DNA of 64,000 bases from Francisella orientalis FNO12 (lineage in GTDB: Bacteria; Pseudomonadota; Gammaproteobacteria; Francisellales; Francisellaceae), in NCBI RefSeq assembly GCF_001042525.2, contig NZ_CP011921.2:186001-250000 (forward strand). Direction: 5' to 3'. Below, one piece after another: positions 41,708-53,059 of this stretch (positions are counted from its first letter, which is position 1; each line of letters starts with the position of its first letter). The position numbers and the translations under genes are program-made. Under the pieces are notes generated by a model. The model had not been told where the DNA came from and did not search any database. It was given only the letters and a program-made list of their open reading frames with translations.

Positions 41708-42819
41708 GATAAATACTCCGCATTTATGTTTACATACTGCTGAGTTAGGTCACAGCCCCATGCTATTGCTTGTTGGTTCCCTTGAGAAAATTTGACATCA
41801 ATAGTTATAGTATCTTCTTTCATGGTATTTTTAAGATTTGTTAAATCATCTGATACAGGTAAGCCATTAGCAAAGATCTTTTGTCCTTGCATAAATATTT
41901 GGCAACTTTCTAGAGTTTGCTCATCTATATCAACTTCGCCAATTTTTGCTAAAACTCCTCCCCAATTTGGAGATTCGCCATATATTGCTGTTTTGACTAG
42001 AGAGCTAGAGATTATTTTCTTTGCTAACTCTTTGGAAAGTGTTTCATCGTTTAGACCTGTAACTTTTGCCTCGATAAGCTTGGTTGCTCCTTCGCCATCA
42101 CGAGCAATATTTTTAGCTAAAATCACAGCTATTTCATGTACACAATCATTTGTAGACATATCACCATCTACTGAGATCATATTGAAACTGTTGTCACTTG
42201 ATTCTCTAAGGATTTCTTGAGCTAAATGAATATCTATATAAGCATCTGTTAGAAAATATCCAAGCATTGTTGCCATATTTGGGTTTATCATTCCAGAGCC
42301 TTTGCAAATTCCAGTAATAGTTATTTCCCCTGTGGATAGCTGTATTTTCTTGTAAACTGATTTGGGTAATAGGTCTGTAGTTAGTATTGAGATCGCAAAT
42401 TTATCGGCAATATTTGATACGCTATTTACTAGTTTTGGTATAGCAGATGTTATTTTATCAATAGACATTTGCTGACCAATAACACCAGTGGAGGCAATCA
42501 AGACTTGCTCAGATGAACAGTTTAGTTCTGTTGCTAAACTATCAACTACTTGCTGGTTATGTTTATCGCCTATCTCTCCTGTAGCAGCATTAGCTTGACC
42601 ACTATTTGTTATGATTGCTTTGATATTACCTGCTGGTAACAAATTCATACAATATTTAACTGGTGCGGCTTTACATTTGTTTTTTGTAAAAACTCCTACA
42701 GCTTTACAGTTTTTTTCTGAAATTATAACTCCTAGATCTGGACGATAGAGCCTAACACCACAATTTACACCACCTGTTAAAAATCCTTTTGGTAATTTTG
42801 TTCTAAATAAGCTCTCCAT
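41704..42819 (-). CDS. argJ: glutamate N-acetyltransferase / ornithine acetyltransferase
   Basis: 371 residues. The self-cleavage site is GSGMINPNMATMLGYF, with the nucleophile Thr in AT-ML. Other family text: IITNSGQANAATG, STGVIGQQM and DNSFNMISVDGDMSTNDCV. ArgJ recycles the acetyl group from N-acetylornithine to glutamate, closing the cyclic pathway, and if bifunctional can also replace ArgA. No argA is present in this window. It starts 14 bases after argC. Confidence 0.94.
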   Translation of the reverse strand: MESLFRTKLPKGFLTGGVNCGVRLYRPDLGVIISEKNCKAVGVFTKNKCKAAPVKYCMNLLPAGNIKAIITNSGQANAATGEIGDKHNQQVVDSLATELNCSSEQVLIASTGVIGQQMSIDKITSAIPKLVNSVSNIADKFAISILTTDLLPKSVYKKIQLSTGEITITGICKGSGMINPNMATMLGYFLTDAYIDIHLAQEILRESSDNSFNMISVDGDMSTNDCVHEIAVILAKNIARDGEGATKLIEAKVTGLNDETLSKELAKKIISSSLVKTAIYGESPNWGGVLAKIGEVDIDEQTLESCQIFMQGQKIFANGLPVSDDLTNLKNTMKEDTITIDVKFSQGNQQAIAWGCDLTQQYVNINAEYLS

Positions 42820-42833
42820 GTCTATCTCCTTTT

Positions 42834-43859
42834 TTATAATCCTGTGGTTATAGGAAGCCCGTAATAACTGTTTAAATTCTCAATTGCTTGAGTAACAGCG
42901 CCTTTTAGTAAGTTATCGATAAAAGAAAAAACTATGATTTTATTATTTTTAATCGAAAATCCTAAATGAGTGTTGGGTGTACCAACGATACTTTTAATTG
43001 ATAAAAATGATGATACTTCTGTACTATCTGTCTCTGCTGCTATATCAATGAATTTAAATAAAGAGTACTCAGTATATTCTTTGTTATAAGCATCGCTAAC
43101 TAAATCACTAATATTCTCTTCTGAAGTTGTAGTTTCTAAATTTAAATCAGCATAAATTGTCATCGCAATGCCAGAATGAATCGGTAACATACTTGTGTTG
43201 AAATAAAGCTCATCTTCTTTAATATCAAACTCTGCTAAAGCTTTTAGAATCTCAGGAATATGTTGATGTTTGCTAATCTTATATGGAAAAAAGTTGTTAA
43301 GCATCTCTGAGAACATTAGATCTTGTCTAGGTTTTTTCCCTGCTCCAGAGACTCTCGATTTGGCATCTATAATTATATTGTTGGGTTTTATTAGATTATG
43401 CTTTAGTAGAGGGAGTAGTGATAATAATGCACATGTCGCATAGCATCCAGGGTTCGCTATTATGGTATCTTGCTGAGTAAATTTAACATATGGGGAAAGT
43501 CCATATTTTGCACCTTGTTCTATTCCTTCAATAGAGTGAGATAATCCATACCAAGATGCTAATAAAGCTTTATCTAGTCTAAAAGCTCCGCTTAAATCTA
43601 AGACCTTTGTTTTTATATTCTTCTCATAGAGCTTTTGTAGTCTCTCTATAGAAATTTCCGCTGGTGTAGCTAATAATAAAAAATCCACGTCGAAGTTTTC
43701 AGCACTTAATTTATCCAAAGAATATGTGTATTCTTTATTTTCTTGCTTAGATATTCCTAAGCTCCCAGCTAATTCAAAATTTGGGTGTTTACTTATTAAT
43801 TCTTTAAGAAGCTGTCCCGTGTAACCATTTATTCCAGCTATGCATATTTTCGAAATCAT
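42834..43859 (-). CDS. argC: N-acetyl-gamma-glutamyl-phosphate reductase
   Basis: 341 residues. The N-terminal NAD(P) motif is ICIAGINGYTGQLLKELI, the active-site Cys is in ANPGCYATCALLSLLPL, and SRVSGAGKKPRQ plus the catalytic His region KHQHIPEIL are present. It reduces N-acetylglutamyl phosphate to the semialdehyde. It heads the argC-J-B-F operon. An ArgR-box-like site lies 58-72 bases upstream, in the region shared with the divergent aminotransferase gene. Confidence 0.94.
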   Translation of the reverse strand: MISKICIAGINGYTGQLLKELISKHPNFELAGSLGISKQENKEYTYSLDKLSAENFDVDFLLLATPAEISIERLQKLYEKNIKTKVLDLSGAFRLDKALLASWYGLSHSIEGIEQGAKYGLSPYVKFTQQDTIIANPGCYATCALLSLLPLLKHNLIKPNNIIIDAKSRVSGAGKKPRQDLMFSEMLNNFFPYKISKHQHIPEILKALAEFDIKEDELYFNTSMLPIHSGIAMTIYADLNLETTTSEENISDLVSDAYNKEYTEYSLFKFIDIAAETDSTEVSSFLSIKSIVGTPNTHLGFSIKNNKIIVFSFIDNLLKGAVTQAIENLNSYYGLPITTGL

Positions 43860-43916
43860 TATTTATCCACAACTAATAATATTTGATGAACACTGTAACA
43901 TTTTAAAAACTTTATG

Positions 43917-43931
43917 TGAATAATTATTTGA
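43917..43931. promoter_or_regulatory. candidate ArgR operator between argC and the aminotransferase
   Basis: TGAATAATTATTTGA resembles the ARG-box consensus TGAATwwwwATTCA; the right half differs by two bases. The same TGAAT-4-ATTT core occurs twice upstream of argG. An argR gene is nearby. The role is inferred and the genome is AT-rich, so chance matches must be considered. Confidence 0.5.
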
Positions 43932-44002
43932 TAAAAAAGAATAAAAATTTTAAATAAAGATCAATTTTTGTTTATTTATTCATTTATCATGGGGGGAAAG
44001 GT

Positions 44003-45187
44003 ATAAAATCAGTTATTGACATTACAAAGCAGTATGGTGCAAATATAGTAGCATCCATGCCTATAAATATAGTTAAAGGGGAAAATGCTTACGTATATGA
44101 TGGTTTGGGTAAAAAATATATTGATATGGCAACAGGTATTTCATCTGTAAATTTTGGACATAATAACCCTAAAATTTTGTCAGCTCTGTTTGAGCAAGTG
44201 AATAAAATTTCAGTTGTGCCAAGACTTTTTCACAATGAGCTGTTGGCAAATTTATTAAAAAAAGCTTGTGAGCTAACAAATATGGATAAGGCTATAGTTA
44301 TGAATAGTGGTGCTGAAGCTATAGAAACTGCAATAAAAGTAGCTAGAAAGTGGGGATATGTAAAAAAGCAGATTCCAGATGGTTTGGTAGAGATAATAAC
44401 TTTTGATAATAGCTTTCATGGTAGAACAATAACGGCAATAGGTACATCATCGAATCATGCGTATAAAGATAAGTTTGGCCCTATGCCTCAAGGTTTTATC
44501 TCAATACCTTATGATGACTTAGATGGCCTTGAAAAAGCTATTACAAAAAATACAGCAGCAATAATTATTGAGCCTATCCAAGGTGAGGGCGGAGTGATTA
44601 TTCCAAATGAGGAGTATTTGTATAAGTGCCAAGAAATTTGCAAAAAGAATAATGTGTTGTTTATTCTAGATGAGATACAAACATGTATGGGACATACTGG
44701 CAAAAATTTTGCTAAAGAGCATTATGGTTTAGATCCTGATGGGATGACATTGGGGAAATCTTTGGGAGGAGGAGTTTTACCTATTTCACTATTTCTAGGC
44801 AAAGAAGATCTTATGGAAGTGTTACATCCTGGTGATCATGGCAGTACTTTTGGTGGTAACCCATTAGCTTCTTCTGTAGCGTATAAGGCTCTTAATATTT
44901 TGGATGAAGAAGCTTTAGCTGAGAGAGCAGGAGTTTTAGGAAGCTTATTTGTAGATCAGTTAAAAAAAATAAATTCTAAATATATCCAAGAAATAAGAGC
45001 AAAAGGCTTATTTATTGCTTTACAGATATGTCCACAGTATTTTGAGAGTTTTTATCAAGAGCTTTTAAATCTAGGTATACTTGCTGTAAAAACTAGAAAT
45101 AATACTATTCGTTTATTGCCACCACTAACTATAGACAGAGAAACTCTTGTTGAAGCTATAAATATATTAAAAAATCTAAAACTTTGA
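44003..45187 (+). CDS. ornithine/acetylornithine aminotransferase, start codon in doubt
   Basis: A class III PLP aminotransferase with NSGAEAIETAIKVAR, FHGRTITAIGTSS, LDEIQTCMGHTGK, the PLP Lys in LGKSLGGGVLPIS and HGSTFGGNPLASSVA. Several of these read closer to RocD-type ornithine aminotransferases than to typical ArgD. The first ATG is 44057 (376 residues), but homology to the family N-terminus (DITKQYGANIVAS) begins upstream. A G-rich ribosome site precedes codon 44003-44005, which is ATA. Either ATA or an ATT is used, or the gene starts late, or it is dying. In this operon setting an ArgD role is expected. Confidence 0.75.
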   Translation: MKSVIDITKQYGANIVASMPINIVKGENAYVYDGLGKKYIDMATGISSVNFGHNNPKILSALFEQVNKISVVPRLFHNELLANLLKKACELTNMDKAIVMNSGAEAIETAIKVARKWGYVKKQIPDGLVEIITFDNSFHGRTITAIGTSSNHAYKDKFGPMPQGFISIPYDDLDGLEKAITKNTAAIIIEPIQGEGGVIIPNEEYLYKCQEICKKNNVLFILDEIQTCMGHTGKNFAKEHYGLDPDGMTLGKSLGGGVLPISLFLGKEDLMEVLHPGDHGSTFGGNPLASSVAYKALNILDEEALAERAGVLGSLFVDQLKKINSKYIQEIRAKGLFIALQICPQYFESFYQELLNLGILAVKTRNNTIRLLPPLTIDRETLVEAINILKNLKL

Positions 45188-45631
45188 AAATAAGAAGTTT
45201 TCTATGTTTGCTTTTAGTTTTTTAATATTTTTGATTGATGATGGAGCAACAAAAATTGTATCATCTCCAGCTACTATACCGATTATTTCAAAGCTATTTT
45301 TGTTGTAGTCTAAAGTTCTAGCAACCAATTGTGCGGCACCTGGAGCAGTATCTATTACTACAACAGCTTCATTTGCGTCAATCTTGATAACTAATGATGA
45401 AATATTATCAGTCATTATCGGAGGAGCTGGCTCATTAGGTATTTTATATACTAGAGCGCTTTTTTCATTTTTGACTTTAACTGCACCAATTTTTTTGAGC
45501 ATTCTATTAACTTTTGACTGGCTAGCACTATAGCCTAAGCCCCCCAAAGTATCACAGATATCGTTCTGAGAAGAAAATTCTTTGCTAAGAATGAGCTGTC
45601 TTAAATCGTTATAAATATCAGATTTATCCAT
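45176..45631 (-). CDS. argR: arginine repressor
   Basis: 151 residues. The N-terminal winged helix-turn-helix includes GYSASQSKVNRMLKKIGAVKV. The C-terminal oligomerisation and arginine-binding domain shows DTAPGAAQLVARTLD and GIVAGDDTIFVAPSS. ArgR hexamers bind ARG boxes when arginine is present. The gene overlaps the aminotransferase 3' end by 12 bases in convergent orientation and lies among its likely targets. Confidence 0.94.
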   Translation of the reverse strand: MDKSDIYNDLRQLILSKEFSSQNDICDTLGGLGYSASQSKVNRMLKKIGAVKVKNEKSALVYKIPNEPAPPIMTDNISSLVIKIDANEAVVVIDTAPGAAQLVARTLDYNKNSFEIIGIVAGDDTIFVAPSSIKNIKKLKANIENFLFSKF

Positions 45632-45742
45632 AAATTTTCCTTAAATAAACTAACTTCAGCTTTCGTTATTTTAACGATATTGAGATATCGCAATTATAAG
45701 CTTTTCAGAAAAATATATCTATTTTTTGCAAAAATACTAGAA

Positions 45743-46936
45743 TTATTTATTTAGTTTAAGTTTGATAGCTACATAAGCATCACGGAAAGACAGACCTTGT
45801 TCTACTAATTTATATACTTCTTCGGTAGCATACAAGTCAGGGGTCATTGCTTGTTCTAGTTTATCTATATGAACATTCAAATCCTTGATTGTTGAGTTAA
45901 ATAATAAAGCGGTATCTTCGATTAGAGTTATAGCTTCAAAGAATGGTAGTTTTGTTAGTTGGTAGTCACGATTATAACCACTAGGGACACTATCAATTAT
46001 AGAAGTGATTTGTTGGAGGTAACCTTGATATAGTTTTGCATTGCCTCTCATAATTTCAAATAAATCATAATTACGCTTTTGAGGCATAATTGATGATCCT
46101 GTCGTATATGAGTTGTTTAGACTAAAGTAATCAAATTCTGCCATTGTAAATAACATCATATCATTAGCAAATCTTGAGTAAATGCTTATAGGGTTTGAGA
46201 ATGTTTGTAGCGTCAGTTTTTCAAAATACCCTCTAGAGAATGCACAATAAATAGGGTTGTCTTGTGTTCTATTAAAGCCAAGTAGTTCGGTAGTATATTC
46301 TTTATCATGTTTGAAGTTGCTGATACCAAATCCTGATGCTGATCCTAGGGGGTTTTGGTTAATAACTTTGCTAGTAGCTGATATTAATAATAGAGTGTCT
46401 GCTAGCGCATCAGCAAAAGAGCCCAACCAAGTTGCAACCGTAGTTGGCATTGCTTTTTGCATGTGTGTATAGCCAGGCATGAGTATGTTTTTGAATTTAC
46501 TAGCTTTAGAGCGAAGAGTGTAGATATTCTCTTGAATAGTTTTTTCTAAGAATTGAATCTTATCTATCATGAAAAGACGTAGCATCACTAATGACTGATC
46601 ATTTCTACTTCTACCTGTGTGTATCTTTTTGCCAACTTCACCATAATGCGTACATAAATACTGTTCAATTGCAGTATGACCATCTTCTTGATCTTGATTT
46701 ATTCTAAATTCATTGCTAGATAGGAGCTCTTGTATTTCTTGTAATCCTTTTTTGAGAAGATTAAGTTCATCTTTAGTAATGACTTTCATCTTATAAAGCA
46801 TTTTTGCATGAGCTAAACTAGCTTGTAGATCGTATTTTAATAGTTTCTGATCAAGTATATAGTCCTGACCTACAGTATATTTTTCAACTATAGGTAAGAG
46901 CTTATCTGTTTCTGTTTGCCAAAGTTTTTTGCTCAT
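45743..46936 (-). CDS. argH: argininosuccinate lyase
   Basis: 397 residues, fumarase/aspartase superfamily. The signature loop is TTGSSIMPQKRNYDLFEIMRG (usual GSSxMPQKKNPD, so Arg and Tyr substitutions are present). IHTGRSRNDQSLVMLRL and PGYTHMQKAMPTTVATWL are also present. It releases arginine and fumarate. It is somewhat shorter than the usual 450-460 residues, mainly at the C-terminus, as in some other ArgH proteins. It begins four bases after argG. Confidence 0.9.
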   Translation of the reverse strand: MSKKLWQTETDKLLPIVEKYTVGQDYILDQKLLKYDLQASLAHAKMLYKMKVITKDELNLLKKGLQEIQELLSSNEFRINQDQEDGHTAIEQYLCTHYGEVGKKIHTGRSRNDQSLVMLRLFMIDKIQFLEKTIQENIYTLRSKASKFKNILMPGYTHMQKAMPTTVATWLGSFADALADTLLLISATSKVINQNPLGSASGFGISNFKHDKEYTTELLGFNRTQDNPIYCAFSRGYFEKLTLQTFSNPISIYSRFANDMMLFTMAEFDYFSLNNSYTTGSSIMPQKRNYDLFEIMRGNAKLYQGYLQQITSIIDSVPSGYNRDYQLTKLPFFEAITLIEDTALLFNSTIKDLNVHIDKLEQAMTPDLYATEEVYKLVEQGLSFRDAYVAIKLKLNK

Positions 46937-46940
46937 AATA

Positions 46941-48197
46941 TTACTTCTTATTTTTCATTATTGAATATGCTGTACGTTGAGCTAAGCTATGAAGTTCTAT
47001 AAATCCAGCAGAGGCATTATGATTAAATAAATCGCCACTAGCTTCAAAAGTTGCTAACTCAGATTTTAGCATAGAAAATGGTGATTCGACTGCTAATACT
47101 TCTATATTACCTTTATATAAAGATACAGTCACTTTTCCCGTTACTTTTTTATTTTGCTCTTCGATAAATGCAAGGATATTATTCATAACAGGGTTATACC
47201 ATTCAGCGGCATAAGCAAGGTAAGCCCATTTGTTGTCCATAAATGTTTTTAACTCATTTTCTTGACGGGTGGAGACAAGTTGTTCTAGCTTTTTGTGGGC
47301 TGCTATTATAATGCTAGCAGCTGGGTTTTCATAAATACCTCTAACTTTTAGACCAATCAATCTATCTTCAATAAGGTTAAATACCCCAACACCATGTTCG
47401 CCACCTATTTTATTACACTGCATAATTAGCTCGGCTAAAAGCATAGCTTTTCCATCTAGTTTGGTTGGTATACCTTCGACAAACTCTAGGGTAATATTTT
47501 GTGATTTATCAAGGGCATTTTCGGGAGTCTTACACCATTGTAAGATAGCCTCTTTAGGAGCAATTAAATTTGAATGTTCTATTTCGCCACCTTCTGCGGT
47601 ATTGCCCCACATATTTTCATCATATGAGTATGGCTTGTCTTTTTGTTGCTTAACTGGAATATCATGTTTTTCGGCATATTTTAATTCTTGCTCTCTACCC
47701 ATTCCCCATTCTCTAACAGGAGCAATTGTTTTTATATTTTCATCTAATGTTGTTAGATAGCTTTCAAAACGAACTTGATCATTACCTTTGCCTGTACAGC
47801 CATGGGCAACCACTTGGCAATCATATTTCTTAGCTACTTCAACAGCTATCTCTGAAATAATAACTCTGCCAAGAGGAGTTGAAAGAGTATAGCCACCTTG
47901 ATAATCAGCATTTGCTTTAATAGCTTTGCTTATAACCTCATCTGCAAAACGATTTTTGGCATCATATACCACAGCATCTATCGCACCTAAGTTGATAGCT
48001 TTTTGTTTTATTTGTTCTAGATTATCAGCAACTTGACCAATATTTATAGTTAAAGCAATAACTTCAACACCATATTCCTCTTGAATCCATTTGAGCATAA
48101 TTGATGTATCAAGACCACCTGAGTATAATAGAAGACAACGTGTAAAATCACCTTTTTTTGCTTCATGACTTGCGACTTTTTGATATGAGATAGACAT
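46941..48197 (-). CDS. argG: argininosuccinate synthase
   Basis: 418 residues from ATG 48197 (MSISYQKVASHEAKKGD); the open frame reaches 48209. The ATP PP-loop is LLYSGGLDTSIMLKW; AHGCTGKGNDQVRFE and VREWGMGREQELKYA are conserved. It joins citrulline and aspartate using ATP. It forms an argG-argH operon with four bases between genes. Two ArgR-box-like sites lie upstream. Confidence 0.93.
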   Translation of the reverse strand: MSISYQKVASHEAKKGDFTRCLLLYSGGLDTSIMLKWIQEEYGVEVIALTINIGQVADNLEQIKQKAINLGAIDAVVYDAKNRFADEVISKAIKANADYQGGYTLSTPLGRVIISEIAVEVAKKYDCQVVAHGCTGKGNDQVRFESYLTTLDENIKTIAPVREWGMGREQELKYAEKHDIPVKQQKDKPYSYDENMWGNTAEGGEIEHSNLIAPKEAILQWCKTPENALDKSQNITLEFVEGIPTKLDGKAMLLAELIMQCNKIGGEHGVGVFNLIEDRLIGLKVRGIYENPAASIIIAAHKKLEQLVSTRQENELKTFMDNKWAYLAYAAEWYNPVMNNILAFIEEQNKKVTGKVTVSLYKGNIEVLAVESPFSMLKSELATFEASGDLFNHNASAGFIELHSLAQRTAYSIMKNKK

Positions 48198-48214
48198 TTT
48201 AATTACCAATTATT

Positions 48215-48229
48215 TTAAATATTTATTCA
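48215..48229 (-). promoter_or_regulatory. candidate ArgR operator, argG proximal
   Basis: On the minus strand this reads TGAATAAATATTTAA, 18-32 bases upstream of the argG ATG. It shares the TGAAT-4-ATTT core with two other sites in the island. Inferred function. Confidence 0.4.
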
Positions 48230-48276
48230 TTTTATCAAATCAATATTCGACATAAAGGATTTTATTGCAGCTATAA

Positions 48277-48291
48277 TGAATAAATATTTGT
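48277..48291 (+). promoter_or_regulatory. candidate ArgR operator, argG distal
   Basis: TGAATAAATATTTGT lies 80-94 bases upstream of the argG ATG, in the gap before the YfcC pseudogene. It is nearly identical to the sites at 43917 and 48215. Inferred function. Confidence 0.4.
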
Positions 48292-48348
48292 ATGATTGTG
48301 GCTTTATTTGTACCCTATATACACAGCTATAATTATCATAATAGTACT

Positions 48349-49814
48349 TTAAGTCATCAGATATAGATAGAATTTAAAGATGAATTTTAGCCATAATCCA
48401 TAAGGTATCCTAGCAACACCAAGCACAGCCATAAGTGTAGCTGATGTAGGCATTAAGCAATGTGTCCAGCCATCACCAAGTTGGAAAGCTAAGACGGCAA
48501 TTTGCTTACTTAGGCCGTTAGGTCTGCTAATGGCGACATAATTGGCATGGTAAGAGCTGCTTGACCTGAGCCTGAGGTGACAAAGAAGTTAAATATTGAT
48601 TGGAAGAAAAGCATCCCTATAGCAGATACATACTCATTGGTACCTGATATAGCTTCTGAAGCATAGTGTATAGTGTTTAACATTGTGTAATCTTGAGGAT
48701 TAGAGCCTCCCATAAGATATATCAGACCATAAGCAAAACCAATGATTAAACAAACAGGTAAAAGATCTTTCGCACCATTTTTGAAAGCATCAATAGCAAT
48801 ACTCAAATTCATACCATTTACTTTACCAACTATAGCAAACAGTCCAGTTAATAGCCCTATTATTGTGAAAAGTGTTGCAATTTCGGGGATATAATAGCCT
48901 AGCTCTACTACACCATACACTAGCCATATTATCGTAGCGATTAAACTTAAGAGTATTAACCATGAGTGGATACACATTTTTTGTGTTTGTTCTAAACTAT
49001 GCTCATCAGAGTTTCTATAGAAATTATCATAAATATACATAGGTGAGGATTGAGGTTTCTTTTGTATTTTTAGTGCATAGATGATTGCAAAAATACTTAT
49101 AGATAAAGTAAATATAAACCACATAATAATCCTAAAAAGACTACCTGATAATATTGGAATCTCTGCAATTCCTTGAGCAATACTAACTGAGAAAGGATTC
49201 ATCCAAGAAGTTGCAAATCCTACTTGAGTTGCTAAGTAGATAACCACAGTGCAAGTCAGAGCATCAAAGCCAATAAGTACAAAAATTGGCAAAAGCAACA
49301 TTATAAAAGGAATAGTTTCCTCTCCCATACCAAATACAGCGCCACCTAAAGAAAAAATAAAACATAAAACGGGTAGTAGGATGATTTTGTTATTTTGGAA
49401 TTTATTCACTACTCTAAGAATTGATTGGTCAATAACTTTTGTTTTAAGAAGAACCCCGAAAGAGCCTCCTATAATTAATAAGAAAGCTATAATTGCAAGA
49501 GCGCTACCATCTTTTGATCCTGAGGTTATACCATCATAGATGAAATTGGTAAAACCTCGACTTTGACTATTTTCAGTTGCAAAGATTTTGACGGGCGATG
49601 TTTCTGGATTGCCTTGAGAATCTAATTTATATTGAAAGCTATCAGCAACTAGTACATTTCTAGAATAGGTTTGGCCATCTGAAGAGTATTGGATTCTTTT
49701 TACATCAAACTTACCAACAGGTATGTAATAGCTTGTGATAGCTACGAGGATCGCGATACAGAATAGTATCACTAAAGTATCAGGCATTTGTATTTTTTTT
49801 GACTTCTCATCTAT
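48349..49814 (-). pseudogene. YfcC-family basic amino acid carrier, frameshifted
   Basis: A hydrophobic protein matching E. coli YfcC over its length: MPDTLVILF, GITSGSKDGSALAII, FSLGGAVFGMGEETIPF, ATQVGFATSWMNPFSVSIAQG and FNFFVTSGSGQAALTMPIMSPLADLT. The frame stops at 48510. One base near 48513-48518 restores GLSKQIAVLAFQLGDGWTHCLMPTSATLM and the last span, ending at TAA 48349-48351. The extended N-terminus would start at 49812-49814, where the codon is ATA; the first ATG is 49785-49787. The family is proposed to carry basic amino acids. Loss here would remove a possible arginine or ornithine transporter beside the arg genes. Confidence 0.88.
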
Positions 49815-49945
49815 GGAATAATTTTATTATGAGTGTTTATTTAGATTATCAGTATTTGATAAAAAGTAGGTATAAAAATTAACAAAGATTGTCATATTTT
49901 CAAATAGCAACATGCCTTTAAGAATGTTATTATTGTGTTCCATAA

Positions 49946-51610
<1,665 letters not shown>

Positions 51611-51619
51611 TCCCTAGTT

Positions 51620-51649
51620 TTGAAATTTTGTCAATAAAAGTGATATAAT
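51620..51649 (+). promoter_or_regulatory. sigma70-type promoter of ndk
   Basis: TTGAAA at 51620-51625 and TATAAT at 51644-51649, spacing 18, lie 34 bases upstream of the ndk start. This suggests ndk has its own promoter in the 72-base gap after pyrG. Confidence 0.6.
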
Positions 51650-51682
51650 CTGAATTAACTAAGAATTGGAGAATTAATTAAA

Positions 51683-52105
51683 ATGAGTAAACAAAGAACT
51701 TTGTCTATTATCAAACCTGATGCGGTAGAAAAAAATATAATTGGTGAAATCTATAGACGTTTTGAAAAATCTAGATTGAAAATTGTTGCTGCTAAAATGA
51801 AACATTTGTCAAAAGCAGAAGCAGAAGGTTTTTATGCGGTACATAAGGATAGACCATTTTTTAGTGCTCTTGTAGAGTTTATGATTTCAGGTCCTGTGAT
51901 GATACAAGTTTTAGAAGGTGAGAATGCTGTAGTTAAGAATCGTGAATTAATGGGTGCTACAAACCCTAAAGAAGCAGAAGCGGGAACTATTAGAGCTGAT
52001 TTTGCTGATAGTATTGATGCTAATGCTGTTCATGGTTCAGATGCTCCAGAAACAGCAGCACAAGAAATTAAATATTTCTTTAGTGATATAGAGATTGTTG
52101 GCTAA
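51683..52105 (+). CDS. ndk: nucleoside diphosphate kinase
   Basis: 140 residues; [19 protein letters not shown], the phosphorylated His in [12 protein letters not shown] and [21 protein letters not shown] identify Ndk, which balances NTP and dNTP pools. Start supported by a TTGGAGAA site. It follows pyrG, placing two nucleotide genes together. Confidence 0.97.
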   Translation: MSKQRTLSIIKPDAVEKNIIGEIYRRFEKSRLKIVAAKMKHLSKAEAEGFYAVHKDRPFFSALVEFMISGPVMIQVLEGENAVVKNRELMGATNPKEAEAGTIRADFADSIDANAVHGSDAPETAAQEIKYFFSDIEIVG

Positions 52106-52144
52106 GCCAGTCTATATCGAATAATACCTAGGAGGAGATTGATA

Positions 52145-53047
52145 ATGAGTTGGTTAACTAGAGTAATTGGCAGAAGTCTTGGTTTAGAAGCGCAGAAAAA
52201 AGATATGCCTACAGGAGTTTGGAGTCAGTGTCCAAGCTGTGGAGTAACATTATATTCTGAAGAATTACATAACAATAAGTCAGTATGTCCAAGTTGTAAC
52301 TATCATTATAGAATATCTGCTAGACACAGATTAAATCTATTCTTTGATAGAGAGAGCACAAAAGAGCATTTTGCGAATATATCTCCTGTAGATATGCTTA
52401 AGTTTAAAGATACAAAATCTTACAAAGATAGACTATCTCAAGCGCAGAAAAAAACTGAAGAGCAAGATGCGTTAGTTGTAATGGAGGGAACTGTTAAAGG
52501 ATTCCCAGTAGTTGCTGTAGCTTTTAACTTTATGTTTCTGGGTGGATCTATGGGTTCAGTTGTTGGTGAAAAGTTTGTAAGAGGAGTTAAGCTTGCTATT
52601 GAGAAGAAAGTTCCTTTTGTATGTTTTACCGCAAGTGGAGGAGCTAGAATGCAAGAATCATTATTCTCATTAATGCAAATGGCGAAAACTAGTGCTGCTT
52701 TACAAAAGTTGGTAGAAGCTAAGCTACTGTACTTAGTTGTGCTGACAGATCCTACTACAGGTGGTGTATCCGCATCTCTAGCTATGCTTGGTGATGTACA
52801 TCTTGCTGAGCCAAAAGCTTTGATAGGTTTTGCTGGACCTAGAGTAATTGAGCAAACAGTGAGAGAAAAATTACCTGAAGGCTTCCAAAGAAGTGAATTT
52901 CTAGTAGAAAAAGGTATGGTTGATATGATCGTTGATCGTAGAAACTTAAGAGAAGAAGTTGCGAAGCTGATAGACAAACTTATGCCTAATTTGACTAAAA
53001 TCAACCATAATCACTCTCTAGAATACAAATCTGAGCAACAAGTGTAG
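52145..53047 (+). CDS. accD: acetyl-CoA carboxylase carboxyltransferase subunit beta
   Basis: 300 residues from ATG 52145 (MSWLTRVIG), nine bases after an AGGAGG site; the in-frame TTG 52139 is too close to it. The zinc ribbon is CPSCGVTLY...[22 protein letters not shown] and [10 protein letters not shown] belong to the carboxyltransferase core, and [11 protein letters not shown] binds the acyl-CoA side. With AccA it makes malonyl-CoA for fatty acid synthesis. folC follows after 12 bases. Confidence 0.96.
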   Translation: MSWLTRVIGRSLGLEAQKKDMPTGVWSQCPSCGVTLYSEELHNNKSVCPSCNYHYRISARHRLNLFFDRESTKEHFANISPVDMLKFKDTKSYKDRLSQAQKKTEEQDALVVMEGTVKGFPVVAVAFNFMFLGGSMGSVVGEKFVRGVKLAIEKKVPFVCFTASGGARMQESLFSLMQMAKTSAALQKLVEAKLLYLVVLTDPTTGGVSASLAMLGDVHLAEPKALIGFAGPRVIEQTVREKLPEGFQRSEFLVEKGMVDMIVDRRNLREEVAKLIDKLMPNLTKINHNHSLEYKSEQQV

Positions 53048-53059
53048 TTCTTAACAATC

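Noticed and set aside
41792-42220. 142-codon rightward frame opposite argJ
   Set aside because: Antisense shadow of argJ; argJ has the full self-cleavage signature.
43860-44002. possible small RNA or origin-like AT-rich region between argC and the aminotransferase
   Set aside because: AT-rich runs are expected here; no DnaA boxes, iterons or paired promoter/terminator seen beyond the ArgR-like site.
52438-53004. 188-codon leftward frame opposite accD
   Set aside because: Long but antisense to conserved AccD motifs; no start signal and no recognisable protein.
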